Shown piece after piece: positions 46,092 to 55,372 of a stretch of DNA of 64,000 nucleotides; within the stretch, counting starts at the first letter, position 1, and each line of letters starts with the position of its first letter. The stretch is from Ferrovibrio terrae_B. Lineage in GTDB: Bacteria; Pseudomonadota; Alphaproteobacteria; Ferrovibrionales; Ferrovibrionaceae. Position numbers and translations under genes: made by a program. The notes below the pieces were generated by a model. It had not been told where the DNA came from. It saw only the letters and a list, made by a program, of their open reading frames with translations, and made no database searches. The stretch lies in assembly GCF_943371255.1 (NCBI RefSeq), contig NZ_CALRUC010000006.1, positions 1-64,000 of the forward strand, written 5' to 3'.

Positions 46092-46931
46092 ATGTTCATG
46101 ACTGCCCGGGCCGTCTTTATTCTCACCGTTTTCCTGTTCTGGACGGTGCTGCTGATCCCCGTGCAGGTGCTGCTGATCCGCCTCGGCTCGCCGATGATGC
46201 GGACCCTGCCGCATTTCTATCACCGCACTGTCGCCTGGATGATGCAGGTGACGATCCGCAAGGTCGGCGTGCCCTCGGCGGCGGCGCCCACGCTGTTTGT
46301 CAGCAATCACATCTCCTGGCTCGACATCATCGTGCTGTCGGCGGCGATGCCCAATGTCAGCTTCATCGCCAAGCGCGAGGTCGGCACCTGGCCTTTCTTC
46401 GGCACATTGGCCCGCCTGCAGCGGACAGTATTTGTCGAGCGTGAAAAGCGTCACCGCACCGCGGAACATCGCGACGAGATGGTGGAGCGGCTCAGCAAGG
46501 GCGACAGCCTGATCCTGTTCCCTGAGGGCACGTCATCGGATGGCCTGCGTATCCACAGCTTCAAGTCGGCGTTTTTTGCCGCGGCCGAGCGTCCGATCGG
46601 CAAGCCGCAGCTGACCGTGCAGCCGGTATCGATCGGCTATGCGCGGCTGAACCACATGCCGGTCGGCCGGCGCTGGATGCGGCTGTTTGCCTGGATCGGC
46701 GACGAGGATCTGTTGCCGCATCTGTGGCGCTTCCTGAAGATCGGGCCCTGCGAAGTGGTGGTCGAATTCCATCAGCCGGTAACGATCGAGCAGTTCAACT
46801 CGCGCAAAGGCCTGGCCGCCTGGTGCCATCAGCGGGTGCTGGAAGGCCTGAGCGATATCAACGCCGGCCGTGAACCGGGCCAGCGCAGCCTGCCCAAGCC
46901 GTTGCCGGGCGCGGCCCACCACCACGCCTAA
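46092..46931 (+). CDS. plsC: 1-acyl-sn-glycerol-3-phosphate acyltransferase (PlsC)
   Basis: A 279-residue membrane acyltransferase that makes phosphatidic acid. The motif NHISWLD supplies the catalytic His and Asp, and LFPEGTSSDGLRIHSFKSAFF the Gly-Thr-Ser phosphate site. Two hydrophobic segments anchor the N-terminus. It ends in a HHHA tail. The stop overlaps by 4 bp the stop of the convergent TPR gene. In relatives miaB follows directly; here the TPR gene intervenes. Confidence 0.94.
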   Translation: MFMTARAVFILTVFLFWTVLLIPVQVLLIRLGSPMMRTLPHFYHRTVAWMMQVTIRKVGVPSAAAPTLFVSNHISWLDIIVLSAAMPNVSFIAKREVGTWPFFGTLARLQRTVFVEREKRHRTAEHRDEMVERLSKGDSLILFPEGTSSDGLRIHSFKSAFFAAAERPIGKPQLTVQPVSIGYARLNHMPVGRRWMRLFAWIGDEDLLPHLWRFLKIGPCEVVVEFHQPVTIEQFNSRKGLAAWCHQRVLEGLSDINAGREPGQRSLPKPLPGAAHHHA

Positions 46932-48739
46932 GGCAGCGTAACGGCGCGCGGTGTCTCGCCGCGACAGTGCATATCCCAGATGATCTGATAGGCCGCCTCG
47001 ACATCCCGCGTCATGCGCGGCGTATCGAACAGCGGCGCGGCCGGCAAATTGTCCTGCAGGCGTTTGCGCAGTGCCGCGAGGCCTGCGCGATCCGTGCCGA
47101 GCCGGATCGCCATGGCCACATAATCCTCCAGCCGCGTCATGGCCAGATCGGCCAGTCCGACCGCCTGCAGGATGCTGCCGGCCACGCGGGAGGCAAAGGT
47201 CTCGCCGGTCAGCGCCAGCAGCGGACAGCCGGCCCAGAGGCAGTCGCTGGCGGTGGAATGCGAACCATAGGGGAAGGTGTCGAGCACCAGATCGACGGCG
47301 CGATAACGCGCCAGATACTGCTCCTGCGGCAGGGTGCCGGCAAAGACCAGCCGGTCCGTATCTATGCCGCGCTGCTGCGCTTCACGGCGCAGATTGTCGC
47401 GGGCCTCGTCTGCCGGCACGTAGAGCATCAACACGCTGTCCGGCACGGCCCGCAGAATATCCATCCAGGCGCTGAACATGGGCCGGCGGATTTTTACCGG
47501 GCGATTGAAGCAGGCAAAGACAACGGCATTCTCGGGCAGGCCATAGTCTGCGCGTGACTTTGATTCGCCCACCACGCGCTGGCGGTTGTTGGGCTGGTAG
47601 CAGTGCGGCAGGCGGATCACCTGTTCGCTGTAATGCCTGTCTGCACCCTGTGGAATCACCTGCGCATCGGCCATGATGTAATCGACATTCAGGCGGCTGC
47701 CCATGGTACCGGGAAAACCGATCCAGTCGATCTGGAGCGGTGCCAGCCGTTGCGCCAGCAGATGCGCGAAGCTGCCGGTGGTGTAGCCCTGCAGGTCGAC
47801 CAGGATATCGATCTGCATGTCGCGGATGCGGTGGCCGAGTGCCGCGAGATCAAGGCCGGCCAGATCGCAGAAGCCGGGAATGGCACGGTAGCGCCGGTGA
47901 ATCGCACTGCCGTCGTCGTCGCCGGTGGAGAGCAGGGCAATATCGAAACGGTCGCGGTCATGCAGCTCGAAAAGCTCGGGCATGATATGTCCGACCGCAT
48001 GGTTGCGGAAATCCTGGCTCAGATAGCCCACGCGGATGCGTCTGGTCCTGTCGGGCTGCGGCCAGTTGGGCGGCGGCAGGCTGATTGCCTGGCTCTGCGC
48101 GATCTGGGCTGCGCGTTGCTCGGCCCAGCGCCGCTGCAGCGCCGGATCTTCGGTGCAGAACACCAGCGGAAACGGATTCACCGTGTTGCCCGCGTCTACG
48201 CTGCCGGCATTCTGCGTTCCCATCAGCAAGGCCTGCACGGCGACCGCTTCATCATCGTCCCAGCGGCACAGCATGCCGGCGGAGAAATGCCGGGCCACGG
48301 CAAGGTCGACGCGGGCGGGATGCTGCGCGGTGGCGATGTCCAGACCGGGCAGGGCATCGGTGTGGCGGCCCAGATCGAACAGCAGCCCGGCGCGTTCGGC
48401 CAGGACGGCTTGATTCGCCGGCGCGAGTTTCAGGGCTGCGTCGAAGGCGGCAAGAGCGGCCTCCAGCCGGCCGAGGGCGCGCAGGCAGAGCGCACGCGAC
48501 AGATGCAACTTGGGTTCCGCAGCATCGATGGCCAGCGCGCGGTCATAACAGCCCAAGGCTTCGGCATGGCGCTGCTGCTGGCTCAGCAGCAGGCCGAGCA
48601 ACCGCAGCGCAGCGCCATGGGCAGGCTGGCGCTGCAGAAAATCCCGGTAGGCGGCAATCGCCTCGGCCGGGCGGTTGCCGGTATGCAGCGCGATTGCAGT
48701 CTGCAGGTGGTCGGCATCGTCAGGCGGGGGCGCGGTCAT
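46928..48739 (-). CDS. TPR protein with O-GlcNAc-transferase-like (Glyco_transf_41) domain
   Basis: A 603-residue protein. Residues about 10-130 form three or four TPR units (for example HAEALGCYDRALAIDAAEPKLHL). From about 225 the C-terminal catalytic part of the OGT/SPINDLY type is clear: RIRVGYLSQDFRNHAVGHIMPELFELHDRDRF, DILVDLQGYTTGSFAHLLAQR, and LDTFPYGSHSTASDCLWAGCPLLALTGETFASRVAGSIL for the UDP-sugar site. It is a probable protein glycosyltransferase. ATG 48739 is chosen over TTG 48751. It lies inverted within an otherwise conserved gene order. Confidence 0.9.
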   Translation of the reverse strand: MTAPPPDDADHLQTAIALHTGNRPAEAIAAYRDFLQRQPAHGAALRLLGLLLSQQQRHAEALGCYDRALAIDAAEPKLHLSRALCLRALGRLEAALAAFDAALKLAPANQAVLAERAGLLFDLGRHTDALPGLDIATAQHPARVDLAVARHFSAGMLCRWDDDEAVAVQALLMGTQNAGSVDAGNTVNPFPLVFCTEDPALQRRWAEQRAAQIAQSQAISLPPPNWPQPDRTRRIRVGYLSQDFRNHAVGHIMPELFELHDRDRFDIALLSTGDDDGSAIHRRYRAIPGFCDLAGLDLAALGHRIRDMQIDILVDLQGYTTGSFAHLLAQRLAPLQIDWIGFPGTMGSRLNVDYIMADAQVIPQGADRHYSEQVIRLPHCYQPNNRQRVVGESKSRADYGLPENAVVFACFNRPVKIRRPMFSAWMDILRAVPDSVLMLYVPADEARDNLRREAQQRGIDTDRLVFAGTLPQEQYLARYRAVDLVLDTFPYGSHSTASDCLWAGCPLLALTGETFASRVAGSILQAVGLADLAMTRLEDYVAMAIRLGTDRAGLAALRKRLQDNLPAAPLFDTPRMTRDVEAAYQIIWDMHCRGETPRAVTLP

Positions 48740-49130
48740 GGCTGCAGGCAACCTAGGCGGCGGGGGTTAAGGGATGGAAAAATTTTCAGGCCGGAGCGAA
48801 GAATCGCCGGTCCCGTTCGTCATAATAGGCAGGGACCGGATGGAACCCCGGTTTTCAGGACCAGTCAGCCAGCCCCCCCCCGGGAAGCGCCGCCGCTTCC
48901 AGGCCAGCCAGCCAGCAGCGTCCGGTCCCCCCCAACCCTTTCACCGAACTGAATATTTAAGTTATTGATATTCCTGTGAAGAATCTGTGACGCTTGGCTT
49001 CGCCCGACGTGCTTTCGCTTTTCTTGCAGCGATTCGGGTGATACCCTTGGATTCGGTCGTCATTCATCAACAGGAGCGTCTGGGGCGCCGCCGAACTCCA
49101 CTTGGCAGGTCGTCCCGCTGAAACCCGGAT
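48740..49130. other. 391-bp intergenic region between the TPR gene and miaB
   Basis: No gene is supported here. It contains a run of nine C at 48873-48881 and seven C at 48927-48933, a GGAAGCG/CGCTTCC dyad at 48883-48900, short AGCC repeats, and an AT-rich dyad GAATAT-N11-ATATTC at 48951-48973. The AT-rich part (48950-49000) is the likely miaB promoter area. Both flanking genes are transcribed away from it. Confidence 0.6.
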
Positions 49131-50510
49131 TTGGCCAAAAAGCTGTTCATCAAGACCCACGGCTGCCAGATGAACGTGTATGACTCCGCCCGCATGGCGG
49201 ATGTGCTGGCCCCGCTGGGATACGCCAAGACCGAGACGCCCGATGACGCCGACATGGTGATCATCAATACCTGCCATATCCGCGAAAAAGCCGCCGAAAA
49301 GGTCTTCTCCGAGCTGGGCCACTGGCGCATCCGCAAGCATGCCGCCCAGGCGCGCGGCGGCGACGTCACCATTGCGGTGGCCGGCTGCGTGGCCCAGGCC
49401 GAAGGCGCCGAGTTGATCAACCGCGCGCCCTTTGTCGATCTCGTGGTCGGCAGCCAGGCCTATCACCAGCTGCCCGAGCTGCTGGCGCGGGCCGAGCGCG
49501 CCCGTGTCAAGGGCACCGGCGGGCGCGGCATTCTCGCCACCGATTTTCCGGTCGATTCCAAATTCGATCACTTGCCTGACGAAATCAGCACGGCACCGGG
49601 GCCGGTGGGCTATCTCGCGATCCAGGAAGGCTGCGACAAGTTCTGCACCTTCTGCGTTGTGCCCTATACGCGCGGTGCGGAATATTCGCGGCCCGCGCAG
49701 GCCGTGATCGCCGAAGCCGATCGCCTGGTCGCCGCCGGCGTCACCGAAATCGCTCTGCTGGGCCAGAATGTGAATGCCTGGCATGGCGAAGGCCCCGATG
49801 GCGCCGTCTGGTCGCTCGGCCGCCTGCTGCGCGTGCTCAACGATCGCTTCGCCAAAACGCATCCGCATCTGCGCTGGCGCTACACCACCTCGCATCCGCG
49901 CGAAATGGATGACGACCTGATTGCCGCCCATGGCGAGGTGGCCGGCCTGATGCCCTTCCTGCATCTGCCGGTCCAGGCCGGATCCGATGCGGTGCTGAAG
50001 GCGATGAATCGCGGCCATCGCGCCGAGGACTATCTGCGCATTGTCGAGAAACTGCGTGCGGCGCGCCCTGATATTGCGCTGAGCGGCGATTTCATCACCG
50101 GCTTCCCCGGTGAGAGTGATGCAGATTTTGAGCAAACACTCGAACTCGTGCGCGCAGCGCGGTATGCCGCCGGCTACTCGTTCAAGTATTCCGCCCGTCC
50201 GGGCACGCCGGGCAGCCTGCTGGCCCGGCAGGTGCCGGATGCCGTGAGTGCCGAACGGCTCTATGCCCTGCAGGCCCTGCTGCAGGAACAGTCGGGTGCC
50301 TTCAACCGGGCCTGCGAGGGCCGCGTGCTGGATGTGCTGTTCAACCGCCCGGGCAAGCTGCCGGGCCAGCTGATCGGCCGCTCGCAGTATCTGCAGGCCA
50401 TCTATGTGTCCGATCCCTCGCTTCGGATCGGCGATTTTCTGCCGGTGACGATCACCGGCGGCTATGCCAATTCCCTCGCCGGCGAGATCGCCCGGCGCGA
50501 GGCCGCGTGA
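49131..50510 (+). CDS. miaB: tRNA-2-methylthio-N6-dimethylallyladenosine synthase MiaB
   Basis: A 459-residue radical-SAM methylthiotransferase acting on i6A37 of tRNA. The N-terminal UPF0004 domain has three iron-sulfur Cys (CQMN, INTCHIR, AGCVAQ), the radical-SAM motif is CDKFCTFCVVPYTRG, and a TRAM domain ends the protein. The start is TTG at 49131, which gives the normal MAKKLFIKTHGC beginning. The phoH gene starts in an overlapping GTGA, so the two are coupled. Confidence 0.97.
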   Translation: MAKKLFIKTHGCQMNVYDSARMADVLAPLGYAKTETPDDADMVIINTCHIREKAAEKVFSELGHWRIRKHAAQARGGDVTIAVAGCVAQAEGAELINRAPFVDLVVGSQAYHQLPELLARAERARVKGTGGRGILATDFPVDSKFDHLPDEISTAPGPVGYLAIQEGCDKFCTFCVVPYTRGAEYSRPAQAVIAEADRLVAAGVTEIALLGQNVNAWHGEGPDGAVWSLGRLLRVLNDRFAKTHPHLRWRYTTSHPREMDDDLIAAHGEVAGLMPFLHLPVQAGSDAVLKAMNRGHRAEDYLRIVEKLRAARPDIALSGDFITGFPGESDADFEQTLELVRAARYAAGYSFKYSARPGTPGSLLARQVPDAVSAERLYALQALLQEQSGAFNRACEGRVLDVLFNRPGKLPGQLIGRSQYLQAIYVSDPSLRIGDFLPVTITGGYANSLAGEIARREAA

Positions 50511-51622
50511 CGCGGGCGCGGCAGGCAGATCTTTTGGAAGCAACGAGGCTGAAGCCTGTGAGCGATACGCGCGGTTCGGATACTGCCGGGCAACCGGTCA
50601 TTCTCGATTTCGACAACAACCGCCTGCTGGCGCTGCTGTTCGGCGAACATGATCGCCATCTGGCGCGCATCGAGGAACGCATCGGTGTGGCGGTGGCCTC
50701 GCGCGGCAACCGGCTGATGATCAGCGGGCCGGTGGATGCGCAGGCGCAGGCCAAGAAAGTGTTGACCGATCTCTATCGCCGGCTCGAAGCCGGCACAGAG
50801 GTCGAAATGGGCGATGTCGATGGTGCAATCCGTATGACCCAGGGAGGTCCAATGAACGCTCCTGTGAGTGCGAAGCTGCGTGACAAGGCCGAGTTGATCC
50901 GCGATGACCGACCGATTCCCGAAGGGGCGGTGCGCACCAAAAAGCGCATCATCCTGCCGCGCTCGCATACGCAGAAGGTGTATTTTGACGCCCTGCAGAA
51001 AAACGAGCTGGTCTTCGGCCTTGGCCCTGCCGGCACCGGCAAAACCTATCTTGCGGTGGCCATGGCGGTGAACTTCCTGCTGGAAGGCCGCGTCGATCGC
51101 ATCATCCTCTCGCGTCCCGCCGTCGAAGCCGGCGAACGCCTCGGCTTCCTGCCGGGCGACATGCGCGACAAGATCGACCCTTATCTGCGCCCGCTCTATG
51201 ACGCGCTCTACGACATGCTGCCGGCCGAACGGGTGGCAAAGGGCCTGGAAAGCGGCGAGGTGGAAGTCGCGCCGCTGGCCTTCATGCGTGGCCGCACGCT
51301 GGCGAATGCGTTTGTCATCCTGGACGAAGCGCAGAATACCTCGCCGGTGCAGATGAAGATGCTGCTCACTCGCCTGGGCGAGAATTCGCGCCTGGTGGTC
51401 ACTGGCGATATGTCGCAGATCGATCTGCCCATCGGGGTGCCGTCGGGCCTGCGCCATGCGCTGGATATCCTGGAGGGTGTCGAAGGCATCGCCTTCGTGC
51501 GCTTTGGCGAGGCCGATGTGGTGCGCCATCCGCTGGTCACCAAGATCGTGCGGGCCTATTCGGCGCATGAACAGGAGCTGGGTTTGACCCGTCCGGATGC
51601 CGCAGGGCGTCCTCGCCGTTGA
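50507..51622 (+). CDS. phoH: PhoH-like ATPase (YbeZ)
   Basis: A 371-residue PhoH-family ATPase, likely the YbeZ type that helps YbeY in rRNA processing. An N-terminal KH-like region (about residues 45-95) precedes Walker A GLGPAGTGKT and Walker B VILDEAQN, with a sensor SRLVVTGDMSQ. GTG 50507 overlaps the miaB stop. ybeY follows 35 bp later, as in most proteobacteria. Confidence 0.95.
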   Translation: MTRARQADLLEATRLKPVSDTRGSDTAGQPVILDFDNNRLLALLFGEHDRHLARIEERIGVAVASRGNRLMISGPVDAQAQAKKVLTDLYRRLEAGTEVEMGDVDGAIRMTQGGPMNAPVSAKLRDKAELIRDDRPIPEGAVRTKKRIILPRSHTQKVYFDALQKNELVFGLGPAGTGKTYLAVAMAVNFLLEGRVDRIILSRPAVEAGERLGFLPGDMRDKIDPYLRPLYDALYDMLPAERVAKGLESGEVEVAPLAFMRGRTLANAFVILDEAQNTSPVQMKMLLTRLGENSRLVVTGDMSQIDLPIGVPSGLRHALDILEGVEGIAFVRFGEADVVRHPLVTKIVRAYSAHEQELGLTRPDAAGRPRR

Positions 51623-51657
51623 ATTGAGCCGCCGAATTTGCCACAAAGCCCTGCATC

Positions 51658-52296
51658 ATGCCCGACGGTTCCAGTATTGAGATTGATATCCGCATCGCCA
51701 GCAGCGCCTGGCGTGCGGCCCTGCCCAACCCCGGGGCAGCGATCCGCCGTGCGGTGCTGGCAGCCCTGAAGGCCGAGTTGCCGGCCCCAGCGAAAGGGAA
51801 GCCGGCCAAGACCGGCCTCAGCATCCTGCTGACCGATGACGCCGAGATGCGCAAGCTCAATGCCGGCTGGCGCGCCAAGGACAAGCCGACCAATGTGCTG
51901 TCCTTCCCGGCTGAATCCGCCGTCGATCCGGCCAAGCCGCCGGCCTATCTGGGCGACATCGCCCTCGGGCTTGCCACCTGCAAGCGCGAGGCGCGCGCGC
52001 AGAAGAAAACCTTTGCCGATCATGTGACGCATCTGACGGTGCATGGCGTGCTGCATCTGCTGGGTTACGATCATATGGACGATGATCAGGCCGAGGCGAT
52101 GGAACCGCTGGAGACGGCGATCCTGGCGAAAATGGGGATCGCCGATCCCTATAAGGTCGCCGCGCCGAAGCCGCCCCGTGCAAAGGCCAAAAAGCCCAAG
52201 GCCAAAAAGAAAGCTGCCGTGAAGAAGGCTGTGAAAAAGCCTGTCGCGCCGAAGCGCGCGCAGAAAAAGGTGAAGAAGAAGGTGTCGGCGCGATGA
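51658..52296 (+). CDS. ybeY: Endoribonuclease YbeY with Lys-rich C-terminal extension
   Basis: A 212-residue protein. The YbeY core (about residues 1-160) has the zinc motif HLTVHGVLHLLGYDH, acting in 16S rRNA 3' maturation and ribosome quality control. The family usually ends near residue 155-160; here about 45 extra residues follow, almost all Lys, Ala and Pro (PKAKKKAAVKKAVKKP and similar). This tail resembles histone-H1-like RNA- or DNA-binding tails. The stop overlaps the corC start (ATGA). Confidence 0.95.
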   Translation: MPDGSSIEIDIRIASSAWRAALPNPGAAIRRAVLAALKAELPAPAKGKPAKTGLSILLTDDAEMRKLNAGWRAKDKPTNVLSFPAESAVDPAKPPAYLGDIALGLATCKREARAQKKTFADHVTHLTVHGVLHLLGYDHMDDDQAEAMEPLETAILAKMGIADPYKVAAPKPPRAKAKKPKAKKKAAVKKAVKKPVAPKRAQKKVKKKVSAR

Positions 52297-53174
52297 GCGA
52301 GACCCGCGAAAATGGCGCCGGCACATTCTGGCGCCGGCTGCTGTCGCTGCTGCGCGGCCGCAACGACGAGTCCTTGCGCGACAGCATCGAGGAATTGCTG
52401 GAAGAGCATGCCGATGACAGCGCCACGCCGGAGGAAACGGCGGAGCGCGCCTTGCTGCGCAACGTGCTGGAAGTGGGCGAGTTGCGTGTCGGCGAAATCC
52501 GCGTGCCGCGCACCGATATCATCGCCGTGCCGGCCGAGATCGAATTCGACAGGCTGGTGAAGACCCTGGTGGATGCCGAGCATTCCCGCCTGCCGATCTA
52601 TCGCGGCACGCTGGACGATGTGATCGGCATGATCCATGTGAAGGATGTGCTGCCCTACCTGTCTGGGGCTCGCAGTAACTTTTCGCTGGAAAAAGTATTG
52701 CGGAAGTTGCTGGTGGTGCCGCCGTCGAAGCCGGTGCTCGAGCTGCTGCGTGAGATGCGCGACACGCGCGTGCACATGGCCATCGTGGTGGATGAGTATG
52801 GCGGCCTTGATGGCCTAGTCACCATCGAAGACCTAGTCGAGCAGATTGTCGGCGAGATCGACGACGAACATGATGTGGCAGCGGGCGGCATGCTGATCCA
52901 GCGCGCCGATGGCGTGTTCGAGGCGCTTGGCCGCTGCCCGATCGAGGATCTGGAAGAAAAGATCGGCCATGCGCTGCTCGATCCTGAGAAGGACGAGGAT
53001 GTCGATACCGTCGGCGGCCTGATCGTGTCGCATCTCGGCCGCGTACCGCTGCGCGGCGAGCAGATCGAACATCCTGCCGGGCTGTCTTTCGAGGTGCTGG
53101 AGGCCGATCCGCGCCGCGTCAAGCGCGTGCGTATCCGCACGCTGGTGTCGCAGCCCAGTGCTGATGCGGTGTAA
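52293..53174 (+). CDS. corC: CorC-like CBS-domain protein
   Basis: A 293-residue protein with two CBS domains (about residues 65-185, MVHVKD-type IGMIHVKDVLPYL and MAIVVDEYGGLDGLVTIEDLVEQIVGEI) and a C-terminal CorC_HlyC/transporter-associated domain (about 200-285). It is a cytoplasmic protein linked with magnesium and cobalt efflux and grouped with lnt in proteobacteria. It overlaps ybeY by 4 bp, and lnt starts 6 bp after its stop. Confidence 0.93.
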   Translation: MSETRENGAGTFWRRLLSLLRGRNDESLRDSIEELLEEHADDSATPEETAERALLRNVLEVGELRVGEIRVPRTDIIAVPAEIEFDRLVKTLVDAEHSRLPIYRGTLDDVIGMIHVKDVLPYLSGARSNFSLEKVLRKLLVVPPSKPVLELLREMRDTRVHMAIVVDEYGGLDGLVTIEDLVEQIVGEIDDEHDVAAGGMLIQRADGVFEALGRCPIEDLEEKIGHALLDPEKDEDVDTVGGLIVSHLGRVPLRGEQIEHPAGLSFEVLEADPRRVKRVRIRTLVSQPSADAV

Positions 53175-53180
53175 GTCCTG

Positions 53181-54767
53181 ATGCAGGCTGTGCGCGCCGC
53201 CCTGGCCGCGTGGCAGGCTCTGCGCGGCTGGCGCCGCTATGGTGTTGCCATCCTGCTTGGCGTGCTGCTGGCGGGGGCACAGGCACCGGTGTCGCTATGG
53301 CCGCTGGCCTTCGTCGCCTTCGTTGCGCTGCTGCATCTCGATGCCGATATGGCAACGGACGCCGCCGCAGGCCGGCGCAGCTTCTTCACCCAGTTCGCTT
53401 TCGCCTACGGCTATTTCGTCGCTGGCCATTACTGGATCGGCATCGCTTTTTTCGTCGATGCCGAGAAATATGCGCTGCTGCTGCCGCTGCCGATACTTGG
53501 TTTGCCGCTGGTGCTGGCGGCCTTTCCGGCCACCGGTGTCTGGCTGGCGCGACTGGTCGCCGGTCAGCGCCGCGTGCTGTATTTCCTGCTGCTGCCGTTT
53601 GGCTGGCTGGTTGGTGAATGGCTGCGCGGCCATGTTGCTACCGGCTTTCCGTGGAATCTGGTCGGCTATATCTGGGGCGACTGGCCGGCAGCCATGCAGC
53701 TCGCCGCCCTGATCGGCGCGCAGGGGCTCGGCCTGCTCACCATGCTGGCGGCCAGCGGGTTTGCCATCGCCCTGCTGCCAATCCCGCGCGCGCGCTTCGC
53801 CGTGCTGCTGCCATTGCTGTTTGCCGCCGCCATGGGTCTTGCGGCCTTGCGCATGCCGGCCGAAATCGCCATGACGCCGGGCGTGCAGTTGCGTCTGGTG
53901 CAGCCCAGCATCGTGCAGACCCTGAAATGGCGTGACGATCTGCGCCAGCAGCATCTGCAGCAGCATGTCGCCCTCAGCCTGCAACCGGCCGAGACGCCGC
54001 TCACCCATGTGATCTGGCCGGAAACCGCAATACCTTATCTGCTGGATGAAGAGGTTGGCCTGCGCATGGCGCTGGGGCGTCTGCTGGCACCGGGTACGGT
54101 GCTGGTGACGGGTGCGCCCAGACGCGAAGCTGTGCCCGACAACCCGCGCAGCATCCTGATCTACAACAGCATCTTCGCTATGGGCAGCGACACCGAGATT
54201 GTCGCGCGGTATGACAAAGTGCATCTGGTGCCGTTCGGCGAGTATCTGCCATTTCGCAGCATCCTCAAACCACTGGGGCTCGATGCCCTGGCAGCCGGCG
54301 CAGTTGATTTCTCGCCCGGCAGCGATGCGGCGCCGATCGCCATTCCCGGCCTGCCCTTTGCCCGGGTGCTGATCTGCTACGAAGCGATCTTCGCCGATGA
54401 ATCGATGCAGGTTCTGGATGGCCGCGTGCCGGCTGCCGGCCTGCTGCTGAACCTCACCAATGATGCCTGGTTCGGCCGCTCGTCCGGCCCCTATCAGCAT
54501 CTTGTCGCAGCGCGATTCCGCGCGGTGGAGCAAGGCCTGCCGTTGGTGCGCGCCGCCAACAATGGCATCAGTGCCATCGTCGATCCCTATGGCCGGATCA
54601 CAGCCAGCCTTGGCCTTGATGCTGTCGGTGTTGTCGATGGTCCGCTGCCTGCAGCAACGGTACAGCGGCCATTCTATGCGCGTATCGGCGACACACTTCT
54701 GCTCGTCGTCGCTATGGTGATTCTGGTCACAGCGTTTGTATTCACTCGCAAGACCAGAAGCCATTGA
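53181..54767 (+). CDS. lnt: Apolipoprotein N-acyltransferase Lnt
   Basis: A 528-residue inner-membrane enzyme that adds the third acyl chain to lipoproteins. About six N-terminal membrane helices lead into a periplasmic nitrilase domain with the catalytic Glu (IWPETAIPYLL), Lys (YDKVHLVPFGEYLPF) and Cys (VLICYEAIF). A last helix follows at the C-terminus. It is part of the miaB-phoH-ybeY-corC-lnt run with very short gaps. Confidence 0.96.
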   Translation: MQAVRAALAAWQALRGWRRYGVAILLGVLLAGAQAPVSLWPLAFVAFVALLHLDADMATDAAAGRRSFFTQFAFAYGYFVAGHYWIGIAFFVDAEKYALLLPLPILGLPLVLAAFPATGVWLARLVAGQRRVLYFLLLPFGWLVGEWLRGHVATGFPWNLVGYIWGDWPAAMQLAALIGAQGLGLLTMLAASGFAIALLPIPRARFAVLLPLLFAAAMGLAALRMPAEIAMTPGVQLRLVQPSIVQTLKWRDDLRQQHLQQHVALSLQPAETPLTHVIWPETAIPYLLDEEVGLRMALGRLLAPGTVLVTGAPRREAVPDNPRSILIYNSIFAMGSDTEIVARYDKVHLVPFGEYLPFRSILKPLGLDALAAGAVDFSPGSDAAPIAIPGLPFARVLICYEAIFADESMQVLDGRVPAAGLLLNLTNDAWFGRSSGPYQHLVAARFRAVEQGLPLVRAANNGISAIVDPYGRITASLGLDAVGVVDGPLPAATVQRPFYARIGDTLLLVVAMVILVTAFVFTRKTRSH

Positions 54768-54836
54768 CCCGGTACGCTGCGACAGGTTTATTCCATACTG
54801 TGATTGTGATTTTTGTACAGAGTAGAGGACAGTTCA

Positions 54837-55277
54837 GTGCCGAAGAATTCGGTTGATGTGCATGTTGGGAACCGTTTGAAGCTGCGCCGCACCATGGTCG
54901 GCATGAGCCAGGATCGCCTGGGCCAGATGGTTGGCCTGACCTTTCAGCAAATCCAGAAATACGAAAAAGGTGCCAACCGTATCGGTGCCAGCCGGCTGTA
55001 CCAGTTCGCCACGCTGCTGAGCGTGCCGCCGGCCTATTTCTTCGAGGGTCTGGAAGGCCAGCCGGTGACCAGCCGCGATGGCCGCCAGCTGGCTGCCGCC
55101 GTGCCGGCCGACAGCCCCACCACGTCATTCACGCGGGAGGATGTGGAATTGCTGCGGGCTTTCCATGGTCTGGGCCAGCAGGCCCTGCGACGCCGGATCA
55201 TCGACCTAGTCTGGGCCATGAATGACGCTCCGAATGCTGATTTGGCCGCTCTGCCGGCCGAAGATGACGCCGCATAA
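54837..55277 (+). CDS. XRE-family helix-turn-helix regulator
   Basis: A 146-residue regulator with an N-terminal helix-turn-helix (about residues 8-65: MSQDRLGQMVGLTFQQIQKYEKGANRI) and a short C-terminal region without a recognised domain. This type recurs next to metK in alphaproteobacteria. GTG 54837 is supported by AGAGGA seven bases upstream. It is 164 bp before metK and may control it. Confidence 0.9.
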   Translation: MPKNSVDVHVGNRLKLRRTMVGMSQDRLGQMVGLTFQQIQKYEKGANRIGASRLYQFATLLSVPPAYFFEGLEGQPVTSRDGRQLAAAVPADSPTTSFTREDVELLRAFHGLGQQALRRRIIDLVWAMNDAPNADLAALPAEDDAA

Positions 55278-55372
55278 CCGGCCCGGGCTCGATTCGGTCA
55301 CGCCATTCCGCTTGACCCCTGCCCCCAGCTCTGCGAAATAACCGGACTTTCGCGTTTTCCCAATCCCGGCGT

